Source of the DNA: Halanaerobium sp051746665
Lineage (GTDB): Bacteria > Bacillota > Halanaerobiia > Halanaerobiales > Halanaerobiaceae
NCBI GenBank assembly: GCA_051746665.1
Contig: JBNJFG010000016.1
Location: 1-40,408, forward strand
Reading direction: 5' to 3'
Length of the DNA stretch: 40,408 nucleotides
A program made the position numbers and the translations under genes. The notes under the pieces were generated by a model that made no database searches, was not told the DNA's origin, and saw nothing but the letters and a program-made list of their open reading frames with translations. Of this stretch, positions 1 to 7,568 are shown piece after piece; positions within the stretch are counted from its first letter, which is position 1; each line of letters starts with the position of its first letter.

Positions 1-1010
1 ACTAATTTAAAGATAGAACCTGGTGGAACAGCTGTCATTGTATTTCGGTTAATCATAGGACGCAGAGGATCATTGATTAATTCCTGATAATCACTGCTGC
101 TGATTCCCTTAGCAAATAAGTTTAAATTAAAATCCGGAAGACTAACAGCCGAAATGATGCCACCTGTATCTATATCCATAACCACAGCCGAAATTCCAGT
201 AGGTGTTGATCTGTCTTCATCATCAGCTGCAAGTGTTCTTAAATTATTATAATTTTCTTCTAATAATTTTTCTACAGCTGACTGCAGTGAAAAGTTAATA
301 TTTAAAATTAAATCACTACCAGGTTCTGGATTTTTAATTCCAATAGTTTTAATCTTTTTTCCACGACTATTAACTTCAATCTGCTCAGCACCACGTTTTC
401 CGTTTAAATAAAATTCATATTCTTTTTCAAGTCCACCTTTACCAACAAAATCGCCACCACGATAATTATATCCAGCTTCATTAAATGAAATTAATTCATT
501 TTTATTAATTTCTCCAATATAGCCAGTAGTATGCACTAGTTTTTTTGGATAAATATAATCTCTCATAGAAGATTCTTTAACTAATAACCCCGGCAAAATA
601 TCTTTGTTTTCTGCTATAATAACCATGTCTTCCTTAGTTAAATGTCGAGCTAAAAGAATAGGCTCAACAGCTGTATCAACTTCTGAATTATTATAATTAA
701 GTAATAAACGTGATTCAGCTAAACTGCTGATATTAGAAAGTTCATTTAAAATTTTCTGGACTGAACTAGCAGGTGGTATCTCATTCTGCATTAAATATAA
801 ATTATAGCTTAAACGATTAGAAACAATAATTTCTCCACGTTTATCATAAATTCTGCCTCGCGGTGCATTAATTGGTCTGACTGAAATTCTATTACCTTCT
901 GAAAGTTCATAATAATATTCTCCACGTACCAGCTGCAGATAAGCGGCCCGGGAAAGTAAAATAACAAAAATCAGAATTATCACTATTTTTATAATTTTAT
1001 GCCTGTCCAC
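1..1010 (-). CDS. mrdA: Penicillin-binding protein 2 (MrdA-like), N-terminal part, cut by the window edge
   Basis: Translating the minus strand from a GTG at 1010 gives 336 codons without a stop before the window ends. An N-terminal membrane segment (about residues 6-20) is followed by the class B PBP pattern: an APRGRIYDKRG-type motif near residue 60, a dimerisation region, and the start of the transpeptidase domain. The catalytic SxxK motif (SIFK, residues 332-335) lies at the very edge, so the SxN and KTG motifs are outside the window. A GGGGAAGG ribosome-binding site inside the end of mreD supports the GTG start, which overlaps mreD by 14 bases. Class B PBPs of this type cross-link peptidoglycan for rod elongation with MreBCD and RodA, and the position after mreBCD fits. 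mrdA/pbpA is the usual name; naming is by family and context. Confidence 0.93.
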   Translation of the reverse strand, partial: MDRHKIIKIVIILIFVILLSRAAYLQLVRGEYYYELSEGNRISVRPINAPRGRIYDKRGEIIVSNRLSYNLYLMQNEIPPASSVQKILNELSNISSLAESRLLLNYNNSEVDTAVEPILLARHLTKEDMVIIAENKDILPGLLVKESSMRDYIYPKKLVHTTGYIGEINKNELISFNEAGYNYRGGDFVGKGGLEKEYEFYLNGKRGAEQIEVNSRGKKIKTIGIKNPEPGSDLILNINFSLQSAVEKLLEENYNNLRTLAADDEDRSTPTGISAVVMDIDTGGIISAVSLPDFNLNLFAKGISSSDYQELINDPLRPMINRNTMTAVPPGSIFKL

Positions 1011-1494
1011 TTAGATCACGCCTTCCCCAGAAAAAATAAATTAAATAAACAAAGAAGGTGATCAGAGCATTAAGTGCTGCCAGAGGCAGAATAATTTCTT
1101 TAATTAAGGTTAAATAATTTGCTGTAAATAGGTAATTTTCTTTTAGCATTAAATATACTAGCTCGTGAACTATTGTTGCTAAAAACACAGCAAGAGGTGG
1201 AACTAATAGATTTTCTGGAAAAAATCTACCTGATAATAAAGCTGCTAAAAAAGCAACAGCTGTTTTCACAGGTGTAAAAAGCCCGATAAAAGATGTTATA
1301 AAAACATCCTGAAGCAGGCCCCCAATCGCTCCATAAATCATTGCATCTTTAGCTCCAAAAATAATCGCTCTAATTACTACATAAATTAATATAAAATCTG
1401 GTATTAAAATCAAAGATGGAAAAAATATAGCTATTGTCAGCTGAAAAATTATAAGAAAGATTAAAACCAAAATATTGAGTAGATATTTTTTCAA
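997..1494 (-). CDS. mreD: Rod shape-determining membrane protein MreD
   Basis: This 165-residue, very hydrophobic protein has five or six predicted membrane segments and the MreD-typical stretch around residues 40-65 (RAIIFGAKDAMIYGAIGGLLQD). Family length is about 160-180. The start is TTG at 1494, preceded by GGAGAG six bases upstream. It lies between mreC and the PBP2 gene and overlaps the latter by 14 bases, consistent with translational coupling. MreD is part of the elongasome that links cytoplasmic MreB filaments to the wall-synthesis enzymes. Family assignment rests on topology, length and the mreB-mreC-mreD order; MreD sequences diverge a lot, so context carries much of the weight. 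Confidence 0.92.
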   Translation of the reverse strand: MKKYLLNILVLIFLIIFQLTIAIFFPSLILIPDFILIYVVIRAIIFGAKDAMIYGAIGGLLQDVFITSFIGLFTPVKTAVAFLAALLSGRFFPENLLVPPLAVFLATIVHELVYLMLKENYLFTANYLTLIKEIILPLAALNALITFFVYLIYFFWGRRDLSGQA

Positions 1495-1524
1495 TTTGAA
1501 CTCTCCATCATTAATATTTTTCTT

Positions 1525-2463
1525 TTAAATTTCTTCACTCTCTGAGTTACCATCATTTTTTTCACTTTCCTCATTATCATTAATTTCAGCTTCATTTTCT
1601 AACTTATTATCTGTAATATCACTTTTATGATTAAAGTTTTTTATAACCATTACTTCCTCTAAAGTTATCTGATGCATCAATAAATTTATATCTGCTTTTT
1701 GTGAAAGGCCATAATTATCTGTTTCAACTTTTGCAACTTCTCCTATTTTTAATCCAGCCGGGAAATTGTTTGATAAACCAGATGTTAATATTATATCACC
1801 TGACGCTATATCAGCATCCCAGGCAATACTATCCATTATATTGGGCTGATCATCTCTTCCACTTCCCTTAACTAAACCAATTTCTCTAGAGTCAGTTCTG
1901 GCAATAATTCCACCTACAACAAAATCGTGATCAGTAATTAATCTGACCTGAGCTGAGCTAATACCTATATTTTCAATTCTTCCAACTAAATAGCCCTGAT
2001 AACTGATAACAGGCATTCTTTTTTCTAAACCATCCCTGCTGCCCCGATTGATTGTAATTGTTTTTTCCCAGATAGATGGAGAATTTGCTATTACTTCCGC
2101 TCCAATCATCTGATAATCAACTTTTTCTTTAAAATCAAGCAGTTTTCTCAGTCTTTCATTTTCTCTATTAATATTTTCTAAAAATAGTATTTGTCTCTCC
2201 AGTACACTGTTTTTCTGCCTTAAATCCTTAATTTCTTGATTGACTTCATCAATAGAAAATAAGGTAATAAAGAAATCTTGTATACTCTCTATAAATTGAT
2301 GAACTAAGTTTAATATGGGAGTAATAATATTATAAATAAGATCACTTAACCAGTTAAACAGCGGCAGATCTATTTCTGCAAAATAGACAAAAGCAAAAAA
2401 CAAAATAATTAAGACTATTAAGGCTGCTGTGATTAATGTATTGCTGTTAATATTAAACAACAT
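1525..2463 (-). CDS. mreC: Rod shape-determining protein MreC
   Basis: The 312-residue protein has one N-terminal membrane helix (about 9-28), an extracytoplasmic coiled coil (about 73-112) and the beta-rich MreC core (about 115-275), with recognisable family stretches such as NRGSRDGLEKRMPVIS and DIILTSGLSNNFPAGLKIGEV. MreC scaffolds the elongation complex outside the membrane. The ATG at 2463 follows a GGGGGTG ribosome-binding site and lies 9 bases after mreB. An odd feature is the last 35 or so residues, which are rich in Glu, Asp, Asn and Ser and have no obvious fold; such an acidic tail is not part of the core family and may reflect a saline habitat or simple low-complexity drift. Confidence 0.95.
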   Translation of the reverse strand: MLFNINSNTLITAALIVLIILFFAFVYFAEIDLPLFNWLSDLIYNIITPILNLVHQFIESIQDFFITLFSIDEVNQEIKDLRQKNSVLERQILFLENINRENERLRKLLDFKEKVDYQMIGAEVIANSPSIWEKTITINRGSRDGLEKRMPVISYQGYLVGRIENIGISSAQVRLITDHDFVVGGIIARTDSREIGLVKGSGRDDQPNIMDSIAWDADIASGDIILTSGLSNNFPAGLKIGEVAKVETDNYGLSQKADINLLMHQITLEEVMVIKNFNHKSDITDNKLENEAEINDNEESEKNDGNSESEEI

Positions 2464-2472
2464 TTACACCCC

Positions 2473-3513
2473 CTATGAAAGTTTCTTGGGTGTAATTAAT
2501 ATCTTTTTTAAAGAATCAATTTCTTCTAAAGCCATTCCAGTTCCCTTAGCTACACAATCCAAAGGTTCATCAGCAATATGAACAGGCATTTGAGTCTGAT
2601 CTATTAATAATTTATCTAAGCCCTGCAGTAATGCTCCACCACCGGTTAAAATTATTCCTCTATCCATAACATCAGATGCTAATTCAGGAGGTGTTTTTTC
2701 TAAAGTCATCTTAACTGCATCAATAATATTAACAACAGGTTCTTCCAGAGCTTTTTGGATTTCAGCTCCATTAATTTCGATAGTTTTTGGAAGCCCACTT
2801 ACAAGATCACGGCCTCTAATTTCTTTTACGCCTTCAGGATCATCACTATAGGCAGCTCCAATATCTATTTTAATTTCTTCGGCAGTTCTTTCACCAATCA
2901 TTAAATTATATTTTCTTTTAACATACTGCACAATAGCGGCATCCATATCATCACCACCAATTCTAATTGAGCGGCTGGTTACAATTCCTCCTAAGGAGAT
3001 AACTGCAACTTCTGTTGTTCCACCACCAATATCTACAATCATATTACCAGTTGGCTCATGGACAGGCAGACCAGCACCAATTGCTGCTGCCATTGGCTCT
3101 TCTATCAAATATGCCTCTCTGGCTCCAGCATGAACAGCTGCATCAATAACAGCTCTTTTTTCAACTTCAGTTACCCCAGAAGGAACACAGATTATTATTC
3201 TAGGTCTGACCATTCTGCTTCTTTTGTGTGCTTTTGTTATAAAATAACGGAGCATTGATTCTGTAACATCAAAATCAGCAATTACCCCATCTTTCATCGG
3301 TCTTACTGCAACAATATTTCCAGGTGTTCTACCAATCATTCTTTTTGCTTCATCACCAACAGCAAGTACTTCCTGTTTATCTTTTTTCAAAGCTACAACT
3401 GATGGTTCTCTAATTAAAATACCCTTACCTTTGATATAAACTAATGTATTTGCCGTCCCAAGATCAACACCCATATCCCTTGAGAATGGTGCACTTAAAA
3501 ATTTAAAAACCAT
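2473..3513 (-). CDS. mreB: Actin-like cell-shape protein MreB
   Basis: The 346-residue protein carries the actin/Hsp70 ATPase signatures: phosphate 1 motif DMGVDLGTANTLVY near residue 14, phosphate 2 motif VDIGGGTTEVAVISLGG near 160, and the adenosine motif ILTGGGALLQGLDKLL near 288. Length and sequence match MreB closely. MreB polymerises under the inner membrane and directs lateral wall synthesis. The ATG at 3513 is preceded by AAAGGGG nine bases away. It follows radC by 62 bases, so it may be transcribed from the promoter upstream of the eetA-like gene; a 14-base perfect palindrome sits in that gap. Downstream are mreC, mreD and the PBP2 gene in the standard order. Confidence 0.98.
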   Translation of the reverse strand: MVFKFLSAPFSRDMGVDLGTANTLVYIKGKGILIREPSVVALKKDKQEVLAVGDEAKRMIGRTPGNIVAVRPMKDGVIADFDVTESMLRYFITKAHKRSRMVRPRIIICVPSGVTEVEKRAVIDAAVHAGAREAYLIEEPMAAAIGAGLPVHEPTGNMIVDIGGGTTEVAVISLGGIVTSRSIRIGGDDMDAAIVQYVKRKYNLMIGERTAEEIKIDIGAAYSDDPEGVKEIRGRDLVSGLPKTIEINGAEIQKALEEPVVNIIDAVKMTLEKTPPELASDVMDRGIILTGGGALLQGLDKLLIDQTQMPVHIADEPLDCVAKGTGMALEEIDSLKKILITPKKLS

Positions 3514-3556
3514 TTACTTAAACCCCTTTCAAATTATATAAAAATTAGACTAAAAC

Positions 3557-3570
3557 TATAAATTTATAGA
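3557..3570. repeat. 14-bp perfect palindrome between radC and mreB
   Basis: The sequence CTATAAATTTATAG equals its own reverse complement. It sits about 44 bases upstream of the mreB start in the only gap of this operon longer than a few dozen bases. It is AT-only apart from its end bases, so chance is a fair explanation; an operator or RNA-processing role is possible. Confidence 0.5.
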
Positions 3571-3575
3571 AAAAT

Positions 3576-4271
3576 TTAAAATAAACCCTTTTCTTTAAAG
3601 CTTAAATATTTATCACCAGCAATTATAATATGATCGATTACTTCTATCCCAACTATTTTTCCTGTTTTAACAAGTTTTTTAGTAATGCTGATATCATCAG
3701 CGCTGGGAGTAGGATCACCACTTGGATGGTTGTGAACTAAAATCATAGCTGCACTGCTGCGTCTAATTGCTTCTTTAAAAACTTCTCTAGGATGAACAAT
3801 TGAACTTGAAAGTCCTCCTCGAGAAATCTCCGGAACAGCAATCACCTTATTTTTTACATCTAGAAGTATCACCCGCAGAACTTCCTGCTTCAAAAATCGC
3901 ATTTCTCCTGCCAGTAATTCTGCTGCCTGAATTGGATTACTTACCAGATCTTTTTGCTGGTTTCTTAAAGCAGCAATTCGGCGGCTCAATTCTATGACAG
4001 CATTAATTTGAGCAGCTTTGGCAGTTCCAATCCCATTAATTGTCTGCAGTTCTTCACAGCTTAAATCCTGCAGCCCTTCTAGGCCTCCATAAAAATTAAG
4101 CAGATCCTGTGCCAGTTCAACAGCGGTTCTTTCCCTATTTCCAGTTCTAATAACTAAGGCCAAAAGTTCTGCAGTTGATAAAAATTTACTGCCCTTTTTT
4201 AAAAGTTTTTCTCGTGGTCTCTCCTCAGCTGGTAATTCTTTGATGGTAAAATTGGTCTTTAGACCATCCAT
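3576..4271 (-). CDS. radC: RadC family JAB/MPN-domain protein
   Basis: With the preferred start the product is 231 residues. It has an N-terminal UPF0758 helix-hairpin-helix part (motif TINGIGTAKAAQI, about 78-90) and a C-terminal JAB/MPN domain with the metal-binding signature HNHPSGDPTPSADD (His180, His182, Ser190, Asp193). RadC proteins are conserved, but their biochemical role is unsettled; the older idea of a DNA-repair function is not well supported. The reading frame stays open to 4304, but the ATG at 4271 has AGGAG nine bases upstream while the upstream candidate has none, so I place the start there. It lies directly after maf and before mreB, the common Firmicute order maf-radC-mreBCD. 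Confidence 0.95.
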   Translation of the reverse strand: MDGLKTNFTIKELPAEERPREKLLKKGSKFLSTAELLALVIRTGNRERTAVELAQDLLNFYGGLEGLQDLSCEELQTINGIGTAKAAQINAVIELSRRIAALRNQQKDLVSNPIQAAELLAGEMRFLKQEVLRVILLDVKNKVIAVPEISRGGLSSSIVHPREVFKEAIRRSSAAMILVHNHPSGDPTPSADDISITKKLVKTGKIVGIEVIDHIIIAGDKYLSFKEKGLF

Positions 4272-4290
4272 CAAAATTAGCTCCTTTCTC

Positions 4291-4896
4291 TTATAGGATT
4301 CCATAATTAAATTTGTCTAATAACTTAGCAAGTTGATGTATAGGTAAGCCCATAACTGAATGATATGAACCTTTAATCTCTTCTACAAAAAGACCTCCAT
4401 AACCCTGAATGGCATAGGACCCAGCTTTACCTATTGGCTCCCCAGTTTCAATATAATTATCAATTTCTTTTTCAGTCATAGTCATCATTTTAACATCTGT
4501 TATATTATGATCAACATGACTTTCTTTTGTTTGAGAATTTAAAACAGCAACTCCGGTAATTACTTGATGCTGATTAGAACTTAAATAACTCAACATCTCC
4601 TTAGCATCAGCTTCATCTTCTGGCTTGCCAAGAATTTTGTCATCATAAACTACAACCGTATCTGCAGCAATAACAATTGCTTCTTCTACCAGCTCAGACA
4701 CAGATTTAGCCTTTTCTAAGGCAAGTCTCTTTACAAGTTCAACCGGATCACTATCTGTAAATTCCTCCTCATTAATTTTTGATGGAACTATTGTAAATTT
4801 CAAATTTAATTTCTTTAAAATTTCTTCTCTACGAGGAGAAGCAGAAGCTAAAACTAATTTTAATTCATTTGTAACATTATTTGCTTTTTTAATCAT
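4291..4896 (-). CDS. maf: Maf family nucleotide pyrophosphatase
   Basis: The 201-residue protein begins its fold with LVLASASPRREEIL (about 14-27), the Maf phosphate-binding signature, and carries the catalytic AADTVVV stretch with Asp79 as the likely general base, followed by ILGKPEDEADAKEML. Maf/YhdE-type enzymes hydrolyse non-canonical or modified nucleoside triphosphates to monophosphates and are linked to septum arrest. The ATG shares one base with the stop of the upstream gene (TAATG) and has GGAGG nine bases before it. The gene end overlaps the longest possible radC frame. Length and motifs are complete; the exact nucleotide substrate (dTTP/UTP-type versus m7GTP-type) is not decided here. 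Confidence 0.95.
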   Translation of the reverse strand: MIKKANNVTNELKLVLASASPRREEILKKLNLKFTIVPSKINEEEFTDSDPVELVKRLALEKAKSVSELVEEAIVIAADTVVVYDDKILGKPEDEADAKEMLSYLSSNQHQVITGVAVLNSQTKESHVDHNITDVKMMTMTEKEIDNYIETGEPIGKAGSYAIQGYGGLFVEEIKGSYHSVMGLPIHQLAKLLDKFNYGIL

Positions 4897-5417
4897 TAAA
4901 AATTACCTCCAGTAATTGAAAATGGTAAATGTTTAAGAGTAAAATAGCTAACTAAACCAACTCCAAGTCCAGTTGGTAATGCCAGTAAAATCAAAAAAGG
5001 CAGATAATAAAATATTCCTATATTAGCTATAATTAAGTAAGCTGCTGTTATTTGAGCTGTATTATGAGCCACAGCTCCAATGATGCTGATTCCGATTAAA
5101 GATAAATAATCCTTCAAATAATAATATGCAAGATACATTAAAATAAAACTTAAAATCCCACCACTAAAACTTAAATAAAAATTTATTGTCATAAAAGTTC
5201 CTGCTAAAAGTGAACCCAGTACAACTCTAAAAATTACCACCTGAAAAGCTGCCGGAAATCCAAATAAAGAAATCGCAATTAGAGATACAATATTTGCCAG
5301 TCCTAATTTAGCACCGGGTACAACTGCAGTTAAAGGGAAAAAACTTTCAACTAAATGTAAGACAAGCCCTAAAGATATTAATAATGAAACGACTACAATT
5401 TTTCTAGTTTTTTTCAT
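4896..5417 (-). CDS. Gx transporter family membrane protein (Hpre_diP_synt_I; EetB-like)
   Basis: This 173-residue protein has about five membrane segments and the family hallmark LVESFFPLTAVVPGAKLGLANIV near residues 23-45, typical of the Gx transporter / heptaprenyl diphosphate synthase component I family. Members resemble ECF-type substrate-binding membrane proteins; despite the old name they are not prenyl synthases. In Listeria-type flavin-based extracellular electron transfer loci a member of this family is called EetB and sits beside a NusG-domain-II protein (EetA). The same pair occurs here: the partner lies just upstream, and both follow the rnf operon terminator. Maf overlaps its stop by one base. 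The family call is secure; an electron-transfer role is inference from context. Confidence 0.9.
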   Translation of the reverse strand: MKKTRKIVVVSLLISLGLVLHLVESFFPLTAVVPGAKLGLANIVSLIAISLFGFPAAFQVVIFRVVLGSLLAGTFMTINFYLSFSGGILSFILMYLAYYYLKDYLSLIGISIIGAVAHNTAQITAAYLIIANIGIFYYLPFLILLALPTGLGVGLVSYFTLKHLPFSITGGNF

Positions 5418-5418
5418 T

Positions 5419-5829
5419 TTACCAGCTCATCCCATCTATGTCGGAATTTGTGCTTTCCAGCCAGAGGCTTAAAGAATTTGGCACACAGACAATAATTGGC
5501 CCTTCTCTATCTATCCAGCCTGTTTTTTCACAAATTTTAAGTGGATCATCTGCCGGTGCTTCCATTACCCGGACTCTACCCTGATTAACCTCAATAATAT
5601 GGATTCCAATTGGACCTTCTACCTCAAAAATAATTGCTTTTTCATAGCTATCTGCTATGGCGACAGTTTTAATTACTTCATCACCCTGCTGAACTCTTAA
5701 TATTAATTCATCTTCCTTAGAAGTTGAACCAAAATAATAAAAAGGAATTATTAACAGCGCAAGTGCTAAAACAATTACAAATATAATTAAAATTTTATCA
5801 TAAAATGTTAAAATTTCTGTTATTTTCAA
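5419..5829 (-). CDS. NusG domain II-containing membrane-anchored protein (EetA-like)
   Basis: The product is about 136 residues from the preferred TTG start at 5829: one membrane helix (about 12-32) and an extracytoplasmic NusG domain II (pfam07009-type), ending in the characteristic ICxPN...STNSDIDGMSW region. The frame is open to a TTG at 5904, but a TGGACA-17 bp-TAAAAT promoter lies inside that extension and no ribosome-binding site precedes it, whereas GGTGA lies seven bases before the 5829 TTG. Despite the domain name this is not the transcription factor NusG. Homologues next to Gx-family proteins are called EetA in flavin-based electron-transfer loci. It is the first gene of the unit leading through maf and radC to mreBCD. 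Molecular function is unknown. Confidence 0.85.
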   Translation of the reverse strand: MKITEILTFYDKILIIFVIVLALALLIIPFYYFGSTSKEDELILRVQQGDEVIKTVAIADSYEKAIIFEVEGPIGIHIIEVNQGRVRVMEAPADDPLKICEKTGWIDREGPIIVCVPNSLSLWLESTNSDIDGMSW

Positions 5830-5872
5830 TTTAAATTCACCACAATTTTCTTTTTTACTACCATTACTATAT

Positions 5873-5901
5873 ATTTTAACATCTTTAGCTGCTGATGTCC
5901 A
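5873..5901 (-). promoter_or_regulatory. Candidate SigA promoter for the eetA-like/maf/radC/mre unit
   Basis: The -35 TGGACA (5901-5896) and -10 TAAAAT (5878-5873) are separated by 17 bases. The -10 box ends 43 bases before the preferred TTG start at 5829 and lies just past the rnf terminator, exactly where a promoter is needed. The whole 29-base stretch resembles the candidate tkt promoter. Confidence 0.65.
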
Positions 5902-5910
5902 CAATTTAAA

Positions 5911-5946
5911 GCTTAAGAAAAAACCCGTCCTTAAAGAAGAACGGGT
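5911..5946 (-). terminator. Rho-independent terminator of the rnf operon
   Basis: On the minus strand ACCCGT (5946-5941) pairs with ACGGGT (5928-5923), extended by three inner pairs after one mismatch, and is followed by TTTTTTCTT. It begins 18 bases past the rnfB stop, so it closes rnfCDGEAB before the next promoter. Confidence 0.85.
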
Positions 5947-5964
5947 GTCAAAATACTTTTGTTT

Positions 5965-6957
5965 TTAGTTTTCATCTTTATAGAAAACATCAACTGCATT
6001 TACATTACAAGCTTCAAAACAGAGACCACACTCTATACATTTTTCATGATCAATTTCATGCAGTTTTTTAACTTCTCCTGTAATTGCATCAACCGGACAG
6101 GCTCTTGCACAGAGCGTACAGCCAACACAATTATCATTAATCTCGACTTTTTCAATAACCCTCGCTTGAGATTCTATTGTTCCTGTCGGACATACTTCTG
6201 CACATTTACCACAGTTAACACACTTTTCATGATCAATAATTGCTAAATTATCTTTGATTTCGATAGCATCTACAGGACAGGTTTTTGCACAAAGGCCACA
6301 AGCAATACAGCCTACTTCACAAGATTTTCGAACCATTTTACCTGTGTTATGAGATGAACATCTAATATGTGTCTCTGCTGAAAGAGGTGCCAGCAAAAGA
6401 ATATTACGCGGACATTCTTCTATACATTTACCACAACCTGTACATTTTTCTGGATCAATTTTAGGTAATCCATTTTCACTCATAATTATAGCATCAAAAG
6501 GACAAACAGTCTCACAGTCGCCAAAACCAAGACAGCTGTACTGACATTCTTTTTCGCCACCGTTAACTGAGTTTGCTGCTTTACAGGTTTGAATGCCTTT
6601 GTATTTTCCTGATTTAGTGGTTTCTTTAATTCCACCACCACATAATAATTCTGCAACAACTTTATCCGCACTATCTGAATCAGCACCCATAATATCAGCA
6701 ATATCAGAAGCTACTTTATCTCCACCTACAGGACAACCACCAACAGGTGCTTCGCCTCTAACAACTGCTTCTGCAAAAGCACTACAACCTGCATAACCAC
6801 AGGCACCACAGTTGGCTCCTGGTAGTGCATCATCAACCTTACCAACTCTTGGATCCTGTTCTACTTTAAATTGTTCTGAGGCAAAACCTAATATTGCAGC
6901 TAATAATGCTGCAATTCCCCCCATACTGATCAAAGAATATAAATATGTTGGATTCAT
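5965..6957 (-). CDS. rnfB: Rnf complex iron-sulfur subunit RnfB
   Basis: The 330-residue protein has an N-terminal membrane helix (about 5-25), the RnfB 4Fe-4S domain (Cys50, Cys53, Cys58, Cys75 in a GANCGACGYAGC context) and six further four-Cys ferredoxin motifs starting near residues 138, 172, 217, 246, 277 and 307. The first of these has altered spacing (CxxxCxxxxxCxxxC), and the last has Asn where Pro normally follows the fourth Cys. RnfB accepts electrons from reduced ferredoxin and passes them into the ion-pumping complex. Seven potential clusters is more than proteobacterial RnfB (about three) but is seen in anaerobic Firmicutes. It is the last rnf gene, followed by a terminator. The ATG follows a GGAGGTGG stretch. 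Confidence 0.97.
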   Translation of the reverse strand: MNPTYLYSLISMGGIAALLAAILGFASEQFKVEQDPRVGKVDDALPGANCGACGYAGCSAFAEAVVRGEAPVGGCPVGGDKVASDIADIMGADSDSADKVVAELLCGGGIKETTKSGKYKGIQTCKAANSVNGGEKECQYSCLGFGDCETVCPFDAIIMSENGLPKIDPEKCTGCGKCIEECPRNILLLAPLSAETHIRCSSHNTGKMVRKSCEVGCIACGLCAKTCPVDAIEIKDNLAIIDHEKCVNCGKCAEVCPTGTIESQARVIEKVEINDNCVGCTLCARACPVDAITGEVKKLHEIDHEKCIECGLCFEACNVNAVDVFYKDEN

Positions 6958-6977
6958 TTAATTTACTGCCACCTCCA

Positions 6978-7568
6978 CTACATTGAGATGAGACCGGAAA
7001 AGCCCATAAAAGCCATAGCCATAATACCTGCAATAATTAAGGTAACTGGCACACCTTTTAATACTTCCGGCACATCGCCAAATTCTAATTTTTCTCTCAG
7101 ACCTGCTATTAATACAATTGCTAAAGTAAAACCAACTCCCGCACCAAAACCAAAAACTACACTGGCAATAAAGCTGTATCCATTAAGGGGTATCAATAAA
7201 GCTAAACCCATAATAGCACAGTTGGTTGTAATTAAAGGGAGAAATATACCTAATGCTTTATATAAGACCGGACTTGTTTTTTTAATAAACATTTCTACAA
7301 ACTGTACCAGAGATGCAATTACAATAATAAAAGACACATACTGCAAAAATGGTAAGTTTAAAGCCTCTAAAATAAAGGTGTTAATCAGCCAGGTCGCTGC
7401 TGCAGTAAGAGTCATAACAAAGGTTGTAGCAAGCCCCATACTGAAAGCTGTTTCAACCTGTTTAGAAACTCCTAAAAAGGGACAAATACCTAAAAATCTA
7501 ATTAAAACAAAGTTATTTATTAAAACAGTACTAATAAATAATAATAATATTTGATTGAATTCTTCCAT
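6978..7568 (-). CDS. rnfA: Rnf complex membrane subunit RnfA
   Basis: The 196-residue integral membrane protein has six predicted helices and the RnfA/NqrE signature near the start (INNFVLIRFLGICPFLGVSKQ, about 18-38), with the conserved Cys29 that in the family helps bind a membrane-embedded iron-sulfur cluster shared with RnfE. The second half contains GFGAGVGFTLAIVLIAGLREKLE, also typical. RnfA and RnfE are inverted-topology paralogues that form the core of the redox-driven Na+ (or H+) pump. Its ATG shares one base with the rnfE stop, so it is translationally coupled. A plus-strand open frame of similar length over this gene is only its shadow. Confidence 0.97.
   Translation of the reverse strand: MEEFNQILLLFISTVLINNFVLIRFLGICPFLGVSKQVETAFSMGLATTFVMTLTAAATWLINTFILEALNLPFLQYVSFIIVIASLVQFVEMFIKKTSPVLYKALGIFLPLITTNCAIMGLALLIPLNGYSFIASVVFGFGAGVGFTLAIVLIAGLREKLEFGDVPEVLKGVPVTLIIAGIMAMAFMGFSGLISM

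Noticed and set aside
4896..5417. Heptaprenyl diphosphate synthase subunit I
   Set aside because: The old family name suggests prenyl synthesis, but this is a multi-helix membrane protein with no DDxxD motif; the Gx transporter / EetB-like label fits better.
6988..7554. Long plus-strand open frame (188 codons) over rnfA
   Set aside because: It is the antisense shadow of a clear RnfA gene, has no ribosome-binding site and a composition rich in Ile, Lys, Pro and Thr typical of shadow frames.
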